Source: Nissolia schottii (Eukaryota > Streptophyta > Magnoliopsida > Fabales > Fabaceae). Taken from it: a stretch of DNA of 64,000 bases. A model generated the notes under the pieces. That model worked only from the letters and a program-made list of their open reading frames with translations, made no database searches and was not told the origin of the DNA. Positions 46,923 to 59,317 of this stretch are shown piece by piece. The translations under genes and the position numbers were made by a program. The stretch lies in the NCBI GenBank assembly GCA_003254905.1, contig QANU01111919.1, positions 1 to 64,000 on the forward strand, given 5' to 3'. Within the stretch, counting starts at the first letter, position 1, and every line of letters begins with the position of its first letter.

Positions 46923-47182
46923 TCAGCCCCAGATTCTCTCCCCACAGAACCAACCCCCCACAAACAACACCACCCAGCAAAGCAATAGCTACTACAAACC
47001 CCAAACACTCCCTCCCTTCACTACATAGTTCAACTTCACCGCTCCACACCACACAACACAACACAACACAGCACACCCTCCCTCTCTCTTCCTTGGAAAA
47101 CACACACACACACACACACAAAATAAATAACATCTCACACAAACTAAAACCAAACCTTTTTTTAACCACTTCACCTCCAAGA

Positions 47183-50100
47183 ATGTTGGAGGACACCACC
47201 ACCCACAACTGGACATCTGCACGCATGTGTGACACGTGCCGCTCCGCAGCCTGCGCCGTGTACTGCCGGGCCGACTCGGCGTACCTCTGCGCGGGGTGCG
47301 ACGTGCGAGTGCACGCCGCCAACCCCCTGGCATCGCGGCACGAGCGCGTCTGGGTGTGCGAGGCCTGCGAGCGGGCCCCTGCGGCGTTCCTCTGCAAGGC
47401 AGACGCGGCGTCGCTCTGCTCTTCATGCGACGCCGACATCCACTCCGCGAACCCGCTTGCAAGCCGCCATCAGAGGGTGCCAATTGGGCCGCTGTATGGC
47501 CCAGCAGCGGCCCAATTGGGCCCAAAAGGCGGGTTCGAGATGATGGATGAGGAAGAGGAGGATGATGAGGGTGAGGCTGCTTCTTGGCTGTTATTGAACA
47601 ATAACAACAACCACAACAATAACAATAATCAGAATAATAATGAGGAGGAGAGTGGTAATAATAATGGGTTTATGTATGGTGGGGAGGTTGATGAGTATTT
47701 GGACCTTGTGGATGATGGTAACAATAACAATAACAATGATAATAATCATGGATTTGTTGTTGATGGTGACGATGATGATTATGGTGGTCATGAGCAGCAT
47801 CAGCATCAGCATCAGCATCAATATGGTGGCGTTGTAGGGGATAGTGTGGTTCCAGGGCAGCATTTTCAGCTTGCTTTGGAGTTTGAGCCTTCTAAAGCAG
47901 GGTTCAATTACAACACTGCTTCTTCTATTAGTCAAAGTGTAAGTTCCTATAATTTATTTTAGCTTTTTTTTCATATTTATTTGTTTTGGTTTGTAAGAGC
48001 TCATAATCTTATGCTTGATCATGGGACAATTTTTTGAGAAAAAGAAAAAAAAATTGATTTTTTTAAAAAAATTATGTTAGCAAACATAGCTTAATTCTCT
48101 TTTCTTTTTATAAGATTGCTGTTTTTTTTATGGGCTTTGGTTGCAAAATACTTTTTTTTTTTTCCTTGTTTGGTTTGGTTTGGTCATTCAAAGAGTGGGA
48201 TTTGCAGCTACTTGGTTCATGTGAACCTCGAATTATCCTGATTCAGGCTCTTGATTGCATGTTTGGAGTCCACCTGGAAACACTCAAATCAATTATAGAG
48301 ATTTAAAATTGAGAAATTTTTACTTTTAGTGACTCATATTAGCTAAAAATTAAATGGATTGTTAACTTTTGCCCCAAATCATTGTTTAAAGATGAACGCA
48401 TAAAAAATTGGATTTTGGAGTAGACTTGTGGGGTCTTTGGTCTCACACCATGATTATTTATTAGCATCATGTTTTTGCTTTATTGTTGAATTCAAAATAT
48501 AGTTTCTGTTATTGGCAAGTCAAAATTATAACCCTACTTTAATAACTTTCTTGCTTTTGAATTCTGTGTCTTTTTTTATTTGGCTTGGTTTATCTGCTTG
48601 CTCTGCCTATGGATCCTTTGCTATTAATCATATACTTGTAACGGCTTGATGGTGTAGTGGCGCTTAATTGCTTTTTGCTTAAGCTTTAAACAGAGAAATG
48701 GTGCCTGTGAGATTATTTTTAGCTACATTTTTTTTCCTATCTCTTCACCCTTTTTCTCTTTCACTTTATATTTTTCTTTAGTGGAAGAATATAACACCAA
48801 AGTATCTTTGTACACGCTTGTTTACTTTTATATATGTGTGTGTGAGAGATCTTGAAACTTTAAATTTAATATGTTTTTTACTGCAAAAAATCTAGAGCAT
48901 ATTTAACAGGATCACATAAAAATTTCTTTCTCTAAACACTTTGGTCTTTGTTTTATAATTAGACTTTCTTTTACAATTAGGAATTCATTGTCGAGTTTTT
49001 TTTTTTACTAGAACGATTTATAATTGTTTTCAACTTTTAGATGGATGAAAATTCATTACTATATACTATTTTGAATCTTAATGTATTCTAGCAAAAACTT
49101 TAGACAAATAATTCTTGCTATATAGCACTATGCTATATATGCACTATTCTAAAGTTTATGTTGTATATACCTTGTGCCCTTTCACCACGATGCAACAAGT
49201 TGTTGCGTCAATTGACATGCTCTAAAGTTTTAAAGGCCTTTTTTTTCTTCCTTTAATTATCTTTTTAAATGTTCTCATACTTTTGCTATATACCTCAAGT
49301 GATTGCAAGTATAAGGGTTCCATTTCTTTGTCAAGAAATTCCCTCCTTTGTTCAGCTGATTCCATGATTAGTTGTCTATCAGCTAGAATTTTCAGTGCCA
49401 ACATAATAAGAACCAGAACCTAGAATCAAATGTGAAGTGCATTTTTTTTAATTCAGATGATAAAAAAAAACGTCAATTATTGTTCTCAACTTCATGGATG
49501 CATGAACTTTACCTCTAGAATCAAATGTCTACTAGTGCTGCTTCAAAAATATGTTGGAAAAAAGAAGCAATTTACACCTTAATTATATGATATGTGCACT
49601 TTACCGTTCACTCTTAAAAAAAATTATAAATTAACTTTTAACGTTTCATAACAATGTAAATTGGCTTGTACGTGACCAAACTACCCTCACCTTCTTACCC
49701 TGTGTTCTTGAAGAAGGGCATGAGAGGGAAGGAAAGGAGATGAAGGTAAGTTGGTCATTTAATAACCAATTTGCACTATTATGAAATGTTAGAACTTAGG
49801 AATCAATTTGTACTTTTCTCAAAAGTTTGAGATAAAATGTACGCGGGTTATAGTCTCGAGATAAATTGCTTTTATCCCTTAAAAATATACCATGAAGCTT
49901 AACCTATTAGATAGATGCAACTGAGTGATTTTTATATCTTAATATTTATATATGGTATAAACTATAACACCATATCCTGAACTCTATCATGAACTCTATG
50001 ATCTCAAATTGAATCATTTTATATCTTAATATGCTGGCTGGTGTTGCTTCAAAACATATTCAATGGCCTTTTTTTAATGGTTCAATCTACAATCAGGTTT

Positions 50101-50456
50101 CAGTTTCATCAATGGATGTTGGTGTTGTTCCTGAATCAACAATAAGCAATGCCTCAATTACCCATTCAAGGCCTCCAAAAGGGACAATAGACCTATTCTC
50201 AGGCCCTACCCTTCAGATGCCTTCCCATCTCACTCCAATGGACAGAGAGGCCAGAGTCCTGAGGTATAGGGAGAAGAAGAAAAACAGGAAATTCGAGAAG
50301 ACGATACGGTACGCCTCGCGGAAGGCCTACGCAGAGACTCGGCCGCGGATCAAAGGCCGGTTCGCCAAGCGAACGGACGTCGAAGCTGAAGTTGACCAGA
50401 TGTTCTCCACATCACTGATCACACAAGTTGGATATGGCATTGTTCCCTCATTCTGA
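47183..50456 (+). CDS. CONSTANS-like B-box/CCT transcription factor, group I (COL3/4/5 type)
   Basis: Exons 47183-47938 and 50097-50456 join in phase 0 (donor AGT|GTAAGT, acceptor AATCAG|GTTTCA) to give 371 residues. Tandem B-box zinc-binding domains lie at about 16-54 and 59-97, with the expected Cys, Asp and His spacing (CDTC..CRAD..LCAGCD..H). Low-complexity Asn, Asp/Glu and His-Gln tracts fill about 120-220. A CCT domain lies at about 301-344 ([19 protein letters not shown]), followed by the C-terminal GYGIVPSF, the VP motif used for COP1 binding. This is a nuclear regulator of light signalling and flowering; the layout matches COL3/COL4/COL5. The ATG at 46865 is in frame but translates leader-like CA-rich sequence, so 47183 is preferred. 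The 2158-bp intron contains a MITE. The B-box exon is strikingly GC-rich. Confidence 0.95.
49561..49874. mobile_element. Foldback MITE in the B-box gene intron
   Basis: Left GAAGCAATTTACACC..TTTCATAACAATGTAAATTGG is complementary to right CCAATTTGCACTATTATGAAATG..GAGATAAATTGCTTTT. Total about 310 bp; no ORF. It lies near the 3' end of the intron, about 220 bases before the acceptor. Confidence 0.72.
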
Positions 50457-53400
50457 AGAAATCAAGCATAATCTATGTTCTATAATCTAATTACTTTGCA
50501 CTAATTAGATAGATAGATCTATATAATTCTACATATTATATGCTTTATTTATTTGTTTGTTTGTTGCATTTTGAATGACACTGCTATTTGTAAATACACT
50601 TTCTCTTGTTATGTTATTAAATTTATAATTTGTCTTGGATTTCTGTCATGTTCTTTCTTGCTGCTAGAATTAATAAAAATTGAGAGAGACTATCAATGAT
50701 TTTGTGTTACTATGCCATGTACAATAACATTAGTCCAATTTTGCTGTTGAAATAAAGTTAAGGGGCCAATACAGACAGGGCATAAAGATATGAATGAATG
50801 TATTGTGTACGATATCAAAGTGTTGAAGATGCCTTCATGTGCAAGGAAGGTCTCAATGTTTTGCAAAGATCTCCACTGATCTGATACATGCAAATATTGC
50901 TTCAACTGAATTGAACTTTAGTGTGTGGCTTGACTCTTGGTTATGTTATTTCCAAAGTTAACATAAAATCTATGTCACTCAATGGAATATTACTGGACCA
51001 TTCTCATGTCTATCCGAAAAAGCATCTGCACCATTTTATTGTTGTTACTCATTTCGAGCTTAGAGCACGCAGACTTGTGGTTGGTCCTATAATTTAACAT
51101 TTCATTTAGTCCTTCCGCCCCTTACCCCACCTCTTATAATGACTAACCAGAGCCATAATCACTACCAGTGATTCAATAGTACCAGTTTTCTAAATATTCA
51201 AATCAATCTCTATTGCCTCCATTTATTTATAAGGTCCGTTTCGGTACACAAATTAAAAGAACTTATCACTAAAAAATCTTTTGAAAAACAATTCATGAAT
51301 AAATTATTTTATATTCAAAAGAAATCTTTGTTTTAAGTATTTTAAAAAATGTTTTTTGAAAAGTTAGATATTTCAACTTTTCAAAAAACACTAAAGTTAA
51401 CTTTTAAAAATTAATAAATTTATAATCAAACAATATAAAAATTAAAAATATGACTTTTGATTTAAGAAAAATTAAAAAAACTAAATCAAGAGCTATCTTA
51501 TCCGAACAATATCTAAAAATCACTCCTTAAAGAAGGGAAGGGATTCGTTCTAGCCTAAACAGGACACACTGTCCTATCCTCCAACCTGAGCAGACAACAA
51601 CAATTTCTTATTATATAATTGAAAGTGCTAAAGAAAAAGTGTAGTTGCACTTTTTGCCATGGTGGAAGTGAATATTTAACAAAAAGCTGGAGAAGAAAAA
51701 ATGCTTTAAAATGAATCTATGGGAGAGTCTCATCCATAACCATGGAATTGCTATATACCCAATTTGTGGAAGGCTGTTGTGATCAGAAATATTTGGAAGA
51801 ATCAATATCTTCAATTCTATTTGCTACACGTTACTTCTACTTTTAGCAGAGTCACCATTCTTCCCCAGTCTGCAAAGCATTGATACCAAAGTGAAGGGTG
51901 ACACAAATTGGAATATTCTTTGTTAATTAGTTGCATAATTATTCATAATTAAGGAAAATACTATATTGTCAGATTTTTTTTTGTTAAGAATATCGTCAGA
52001 ATAATGTGACATAATTTTTAATCATTAAATTAATGAATAACATTCACTTTATTAACTAATCCAATCATCTTGCTTAAATATTTTTTTAAATTCTAGCAAT
52101 ATTTCTTACAATAATTATGACAAGTAGCGTACGTATATATGATTTCTTATATTAAAAGTAATAAACCTTTGAAATTGAATGGTAACATTATTAATCATCA
52201 TCATCATCATAATAAGAAGAAGAAGAAGAAGAAGAAGCACTAATTCTCTTTGTGAAGCATGAACAATTTCCTGTACTCAAGTTCCTAGCTAGTAGTATCA
52301 TAAGTATACTGAGTCACATAATGGTCCTCAAAAGTGGGTGCACTTTTTACTTTTATGAAAGACATGACTGAGTTTCAAGTATAGAACAAAAGTAGAACAA
52401 TTCGTGGAGGTTATTTTTACATATATATAATTTCCTTTTGAAAATACAAGGGAAAAAAAAATGCTTGTGCCATATATACATATATATGTTGGTGAAGTTT
52501 TCTTTACAAGTTTTTATAGTTTAAAAATATATAGCATTATATAATTATACTCCAAGTCACATGGTGGTCCTCAAAAGTGGGTGCACTTTTTTTCCCCCAC
52601 TTTTATGAAAGGCATGAATGAGATACAAGATCACGAAAGGCATGAACAAAGTAGAAGAATTCATGGAGGTTATTTTTACATTTGTACAAAGGATTGATAC
52701 CCAATATTATTTTTGAATCTACATGTCATGTCATGCATGAGCTTTAGAATCCTACTTGCACCCACAAAAGTTGATTCTAAAGACAAAAACGACCTTGATT
52801 CCCTATGGATTAAGGCTTCTACCTTTTTTTTTAAGAAATAAAAATCGCATTCAATTTTTTATGTTGTTGTCATGAAACACAATGCATTGATACAAGGTCT
52901 GAGTCCAACTTACATCACAAGTGAAAATAGATGCATCGACACAAAGTCCACAAGTTGGGAACTAAGATCAGCCCTCAAAGAGTTGATGAAAACTAAAAAA
53001 TGGATAATGTAAAAATCAACACTATCCTGGATTTTGCTAAATATGTTTTACAAGATATCTAACTAAGACAACCTATTCAAATTAAAAGAACAAGAACACA
53101 AATGCAACTTGCTCTATAGGGACTCCCTGAGCTCTTTCTGTGAATGATTTGTTTTCATTTGTTTGAATCTTTGATTTAAAAGTTTTTTTCTTTGTAGCGA
53201 CAACCAAAACTAGCATAATGACCACTAGAAACATCAACTTTGATCCTTTCCTCTATGCAGATAAAACCTAGAACTAGTGTGACAAAGACGTAGATAGTGT
53301 GCTAGACATGTAGATAAAAAAGTCCAAAAAAAACCATCGACATAAGTTGTTGATTTTACTTATTATGCGCGCAACGCTTTGATTTTGCTTAGAGTGTGAG

Positions 53401-53797
53401 CAAACCACAAGAAAATAAATCATTAACTAACTTTAAGCTATTTCTCACGATTCAAACACAACCAAAACCAAGGGAACTCTTTAGAAAGAGAATCAAACAT
53501 AAACTTGATGAAACGGGTATTAGACAAAGAAAGCAAAATAAGGAAAACAAGCAAAGGGAAGGGGTGAGGTTACTCACCATGCAATTTTATTTTATTTTTT
53601 TAAAATTTGGGCCGGTCAAATATGTTTTTAATTTCCAAAATTTTGTATCACCCAACCTTAAAAATAAAATTGTTAATCAAAATGTATCTTAAAATATTTA
53701 TCCCAAATTTGAAATTTTAATCAAACAAAAATTGGACTACATTAGCCTGAAAAGAAAACACAATTGAATATTTTTTACAAACCCATAGAATCATAGA
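50457..53797. other. Intergenic, no supported gene
   Basis: A (GAA)n run occurs at about 52213-52237. A direct duplication is listed separately. An ORF at 53396-53692 is Lys/Asn-rich and unrecognised; it is probably chance in AT-rich sequence. Confidence 0.45.
52311..52690. repeat. Direct duplication, two copies about 240 bp apart
   Basis: AGTCACAT..TGGTCCTCAAAAGTGGGTGCACTTTTT and CACTTTTATGAAAG.CATGA.TGAG through TTC.TGGAGGTTATTTTTACAT occur at about 52311-52430 and again at 52555-52690. The second copy has a small expansion (AAGGCATGAA repeated). Confidence 0.85.
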
Positions 53798-53816
53798 TGG
53801 GCCAAACAGCGGCCCA
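53798..53816 (+). promoter_or_regulatory. Paired site II elements upstream of BRX1
   Basis: TGGGCC at 53798-53803 and GGCCCA at 53811-53816 lie about 100 bases before a double telo-box. In plants this combination is characteristic of ribosomal-protein and ribosome-assembly genes and is bound by TCP factors. Confidence 0.65.
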
Positions 53817-53899
53817 AAATAAAAGGCTCAAAAAATTCAAATACCCCTTTAGAATATAGAATAACCCTTACTACCACCAAAAAAAACAATGAATGTAGA

Positions 53900-53915
53900 A
53901 AACCCTAAACCCTAA
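53900..53915 (+). promoter_or_regulatory. Double telo-box of BRX1
   Basis: AAACCCTAAACCCTAA, two overlapping AAACCCTAA boxes, just before the probable transcription start. It fits co-regulation with ribosome biogenesis genes. Confidence 0.75.
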
Positions 53916-54018
53916 TTATTCATCACCATTCCTCTCTCTACTCACACTCTCACCTGTTCGACGAAAATACACACTCCCCACCTCAGAGCTACCAAATTCA
54001 GCTCTTCCATTTCAATAT

Positions 54019-54204
54019 GTGAGTTTAAAATTTTCATTTTTAATTATCTGTTTTTGATGTTAGGGTTTTTGGATTGTTGTGTTTTATTGTCTGTGTATGC
54101 GTGTGATTCTTCTATTAAAAACGAATGGAATGGTGTAAGAGTGCAATTGGGGTTTCACTTTTTGCGATTTTTGTTTTTGTTGTTGTTGTTGTTGGGTATG
54201 GCAG
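54019..54204 (+). other. Intron in the BRX1 5' leader
   Basis: TTCAATAT|GTGAGT at 54018/54019 and TATGGCAG at 54197-54204 bound a 186-base leader intron 18 bases before the start codon. Predicted from splice-site quality and T-richness only. Confidence 0.6.
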
Positions 54205-54222
54205 ATTTTTAGCTGAAAAGTA

Positions 54223-57200
54223 ATGGGGAAGAAGAGAAAGCACAGTGAGACTGAAGCTGTGGCAGCTCCTAAGAAGAACGATGAAGCTGCTCCCGAGAGA
54301 CCAGGGAGGACCCTTTTGGGATGGAAGGAGAAGAATGATAAGGATGAAGTCAATGGTGAGGTTCAAGTCAAGGATTTCAATACGCCTATATTCAGGAACA
54401 AAGAGAAGGTTTTGGTCACTTGTTCTAGGCGCATTAGTTACAGGTATACAACCACATGCCCCTACTTTTGTGATTAAGATGACCAAGAGGAGGAATTTTT
54501 CGATGAAAAGTTTTTTTTTTTGTGTAAATTATTGCTAAATTGAACATTTTGCTTTGTATTGTGGTTTAGTTTTATTGTATGGCATTGATATGGTGGAGAG
54601 ATTGTGTGTGTGTGTGTATGATGAATTTGTAGGTACCGGCATTTGATGTTGAATGTGGTCTCGCTTTTGCCTCATTGTAAGAAGGATAACAAGGTTGAGT
54701 CGAAGGAAACTAAAGGCGCCACCCTGAATGAGCTTGTTGAGCTCAAGAACTGTAACTCTTGTTTGTTTTTTGAGGTATTTTTTTTCTTTTTTTTAATTTA
54801 ACAATAATCGTTGGTTAAATTAGGTTCCGTTGTTTTTGCTGCTGGTTTTACTAAATAGTGTGTGCATCATGTCTATGCTTTTGGTTAGTGAGAAATTGTG
54901 AAGTCTGTTTGTGTTTTAAGTAAATCTTTTGATTGGTCACAAAAACTTTTGGAGACATCATTTAGAAGTGTTATACTATGATTATTGGCATTCTAAGCAT
55001 TTTTTGTTAATTCAATTGGTAATTTACATTCAAATCCATTTTGATCACTTGCCTGTTCTGGTCAGATAAAACATCTGATTTTTTTAATTTTATTTTATGG
55101 ATTCCTGTTTTATCTACTTCAAAGCATGACACTCCTAAACTCTCTTTTCCCCCAACCTTGGCTTTTCCTAGTACCCGACTAGTATAGAATTTAAACTCCG
55201 ATGATTGGGGCAAGATTTTGCTTTGAGTTTTCTCTCCAACTCTTTATTATGACTCTGGATCTAGTGAACTTGTAGCATTCTGACTACTTTCCTTCCTCCC
55301 TTTTCGTATATATGAATTTCAGTGCAGGAAGGGAAAAGATCTTTATCTCTGGATGGCAAAATGCCCCAATGGCCCCTCTGTGAAATTTTTAGTCAGCGCT
55401 GGTAATGTTCTTGTCTGATTATCATCGTAGGGTCACACTACCTATTTGCTTACTATGATGATTTGTTTAGGCTTCTGGGCTCTGTATTTTGTTTTCGTTC
55501 TTCTTTTATTGTTATCATTGTGTTTTTTTCCTCTTACTTTTCTGAAGTCGTTTTGCCAATCTCTATTTTTTGTTTACTGCATTTCAGTGCACACAATGGA
55601 GGAATTGAAGCTAACTGGAAATCACCTAAAAGGCTCCCGCCCTATTTTGACATTTTCATCCAATTTTGAAAAAGATGCACATTGGAAACTCTTGAAGGAG
55701 ATGTTGTTACAGGTATTTGATATGTATCTTGCCTACATTTTGATTACTCTTTTATGTAAATAATATTTCATATACTAAAGTTTAATTCGATAGTAGCAAT
55801 ATAGCTTGTTGCTTAGTGGCTTTGTGCAGTCTGAATTTCCAGTATTAGTGAAACATATTTTACATGCAATTTTATGATGTATTTGTGATCTTATACACAG
55901 CAGTTGTCATATAACTCCCAAGATGCATTTTGTTTCTCAAAATTTTTTTACTGACCGGAAAATAAATTCTATTCCTCTCTTGGCATAGTTTTCATGTGGA
56001 GATTTTTTCAAAGCATATGTTCCTGTATATGAAATAGTTGGACAAGGCTTGATTGTTATCGACAAAATTTTGTAATTACGTGTGTTTGCTGAAGTACACA
56101 CACTTTTTGATTATTGCTGACATACCCTTCCTTTATTTCTTTCAGGTTTTTGAAACACCAAAGGACCATAGAAAGGCTAAGCCTTTCCATGATCACGTTT
56201 TTGTTTTCTCGATAGTTGATGACAATATATGGTTCCGGAATTACCAGGTTTGTGGTTGCATTGTACAAGATCTAAAGAAATGGAACATGTCGTCTACAAT
56301 TTTGCATTAATTTAAAGGTTAAAATTTGGAGATTCGTTATTTTGGACATTCATTCCACCTATCTTCTAAACAAACAAAATGCGTATACATTTTTGTTATA
56401 CATATGGTGGTTGTTTTGGTTAGCCATAGCTTCTTGGCTGAATTGGAGTTTGATTGAGATAAAAAAGGTCCAAACCCTTTCTTGTCAGAAGTTGTCAATT
56501 TGTGTTTCTCAACATTTCAATATGAAGGATTAGCTAGGTTGCTTAACAAATAGGCATAGTGCGAAATAAGCTTAAACATTAGTGTCTAAATTTGATTTGA
56601 GCCAATGTATAACTTTTTACTCATTTGCTAAACTAAAGTTCTGCAATATTGTTGTTTAGTGTTTTGTATGATCTCAGCGAAAGCTTTTAACTGTTGATCG
56701 TTTCCTCCATATGGTTCACTAATAGTGCAACACTCTTAGACTAAATTATGTATTAAGTTATTTAAGTTAAATGTGATAGACATGTCAGTTTCAATTACGT
56801 ATGCATTAAACGAATGGTAACTTGTGAAAATGCCATAGTTTTCCCCCTAGTGTTTTTTTTTCTTTTGTTTATTTAACTGCTTATTGTGGCAGATGCTTAC
56901 CGAGCAATGTTTCTCTCAATCCAATTTTTCTTTTTGTTGTTTTCCATGCAGGTCTCTGTTCCTCATAATGACACAGAGAAATTACCTCGAGGAGGCCTTG
57001 ATAAAATGACGTTGATTGAGGTCAGAAAATTTGCTTATTTATTTATGAATATAGCTCTGTCAAATTTCTAATAGTTCTTTAACCTGTGTGAGCGAACCGT
57101 TTGTTTAGGTTGGTCCACGGTTCTGCTTGAACCCAATCAAGATATTCGGTGGCAGTTTCGGAGGCCCGACTTTGTATGAGAATCCGTTCTACGTGTCGCC

Positions 57201-57425
57201 AAATCAGGTATTACTACTAACCAATACATCATCCATATATCCTTAAAATTTTAGCTGTTATATTTACACTGGTTGTGTCCATGGTTCTTGTAGATTCGAG
57301 CATTGGAAAAGAGGAAGAAAACCGGAAAGTATGCGAAGAAGGTCAAAGCAAAGACAAGGAGGAAAATGCATGAGATGTCTAATCCTCTCGAGCCTGATGA
57401 GTTTGCTGATATGTGGAAAGAGTAA
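54223..57425 (+). CDS. BRX1: Ribosome biogenesis protein BRX1 homologue (Brix domain)
   Basis: Eight coding exons join in phase: 54223-54443, 54633-54774, 55323-55401, 55588-55712, 56146-56247, 56952-57020, 57109-57207, 57294-57425. They give 322 residues, close to the Arabidopsis and yeast orthologues. The N-terminus is a basic nuclear signal (MGKKRKHSE). The Brix domain runs from about 60 (VLVTCSRRIS) to about 250 and includes LYLWMAKCPNGPSVKF, NHLKGSRPILTFSS, RNYQ, GPRFCLNPI and FGGPTLYENP. The tail is Lys/Arg-rich. BRX1 is a nucleolar factor for assembly of the 60S subunit. The telo-box and site II promoter agrees with this. Every splice site is canonical and no damage is seen. Confidence 0.96.
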
Positions 57426-59308
57426 TTTTGAAATACATTTGTCACTTTCACTAGAAGAAAGGAAAATCCATGTCACCTTGTTCCACCATGATTTGGTAGT
57501 GTTTGGTTAGCATCCCATGCTTTAGAGCAGTTTTTGGTTCGACAATTGGAGATATGAGGATGTTTTTGTTTACCATCACATTATTTTAATCTAAACCATA
57601 AAGGTTTTTTTTGATTCTGTAATTTCAATTTCTTTAATTCTTGCGGGGACTGCTTATTATTGCCCATATCTTTAGTTGTTAGATATATTTTTGTTTTATG
57701 CTATATGTAATTCTTATAAGATGTTGGATTGTTTGAGAATTTTCTTTGGTGAAATCTTTTTAACATTTTTATGGTTATTAATTTGGGTTAGAATTTAGAA
57801 GGTTGGGTTGGGTTAGAATTTTTAATAACAAGGCTCAGATAGAATTAGAGTTTGACCCAAAATAATATATTATATTTCTTTTGTTAGTTTGTTTGTTTGA
57901 TATGTTTAAAGATTAATGAAAGTAATGTTTGAAATATTTAGGGATCAATTGAGACCTTTTTTTGTTGAGAAATTAATGTGAATATCGGTGAAAAGTTCAT
58001 AAATCAATTAATGCATTCAACCGACGGAAAACAATATTCACTCTATTTCATATTTTTCCTCTACAAGCAACCAAAATAATATCTTTGCTAGACACATACG
58101 AAGGCACACTAAACAACTTGCAACATTGTGTGCTATCAAGAATAAAATAATTTATTATATATAAAATAAAGGAAAACAAATTGCAAAGACGTAGCACAAC
58201 CAAAGCAACTTAAAAAGTTAAAAGCTTGAGTTATACAAAGGCAAAATCACAATCCATTGACTCCTAAGGCAACATTTTTATTTAAGATTCCATAATGTGG
58301 ACCCAAAAAAAAGAAATCCCATCAAGCTATAAGTTTAAATATGCTTTAGGATCCGATTTTGTCATTTGATACATTTCCCTCCTGAAATCAGAGTTTAAAT
58401 ATTAAGCACATAATATGTGAATCTTAACACCAATCAGAAATATTTGTCCTTTTAAATCACTAATGAGACACCTTAATCATGAGTTCTAATTCTGATTTGA
58501 TCTCACTCTTCATATGCATCACCTTAGGACAAGAGTAGTAGTCTTTGGTTACCTCCTAAAGTCATTTGTTATAAAATAAATTTTGTCCTTAGGCAACTCC
58601 AGAAGAAACAGAACATATTCCAACTTTTAACTATCAAACTAAACAACCTTAACATAATTTTCTTTAGCGCTTTGTTCCATTTGGTTGTATTTGGTTTAAG
58701 ATACGAACTAAAGATTTGGTGGTATCATCTCATCACATTGATTTAGATATTTGGTTAAAATATGATTTTGGTCTCAATGTGTGTCATCAATTTTTGTTAT
58801 CCTTACACACCAAAAAAAAAAAGTTTTGAAATCTATCCCTACACATACGCATATAATTATTTGTAAAGAATTTTCTACTTACTATAATAGTTTGTCATTT
58901 TTCCTATAATAACCAATAAACAAGAGAAATGACCAACTGAACAATATCAATTGGAGTTATAACTCTGATAGCGAGTCATATTCATATATTCTTGATTGAG
59001 GTCGAGCCTTTTACTTGTTTAGTTGACTATTGTATGATAAATGATATATTAATAACGATAGATAGATAAAGACTTCTTTACAAATAGTTACATGTATAGG
59101 GGCACTTTTATAAGTCTCTTTTATATATAAAATAAAAAAGACCAAAATTATATGAGAAATGATAGGATGATAATTATTTGGAATAATTTTGGGACAATTA
59201 TACTAATAAAGATGTGAGATTCACTATGGTGGGCCACACAGTGAACTCTATACTTTTGTAAGTGTAACTATCTCAAAGTTGTCTCAAATTATTGTTACCA
59301 TAGCATTA
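57426..59308. other. BRX1 3' region and spacer, no supported gene
   Basis: AT-rich. GGTTGGGTTGGGTTAGAATTT at about 57800-57822 is a short simple repeat. No further feature. Confidence 0.45.
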
Positions 59309-59317
59309 TTTAAATTA

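Noticed and set aside
46865-47182. N-terminal extension of the B-box protein from the ATG at 46865
   Set aside because: The extension is Pro/Thr/His-rich translation of CA-repeat leader sequence; the family starts shortly before the first B-box.
46909-47525. Long ORFs antisense to, or out of frame with, the B-box exon
   Set aside because: They are open because the exon is GC-rich; the sense frame encodes clear zinc-binding domains.
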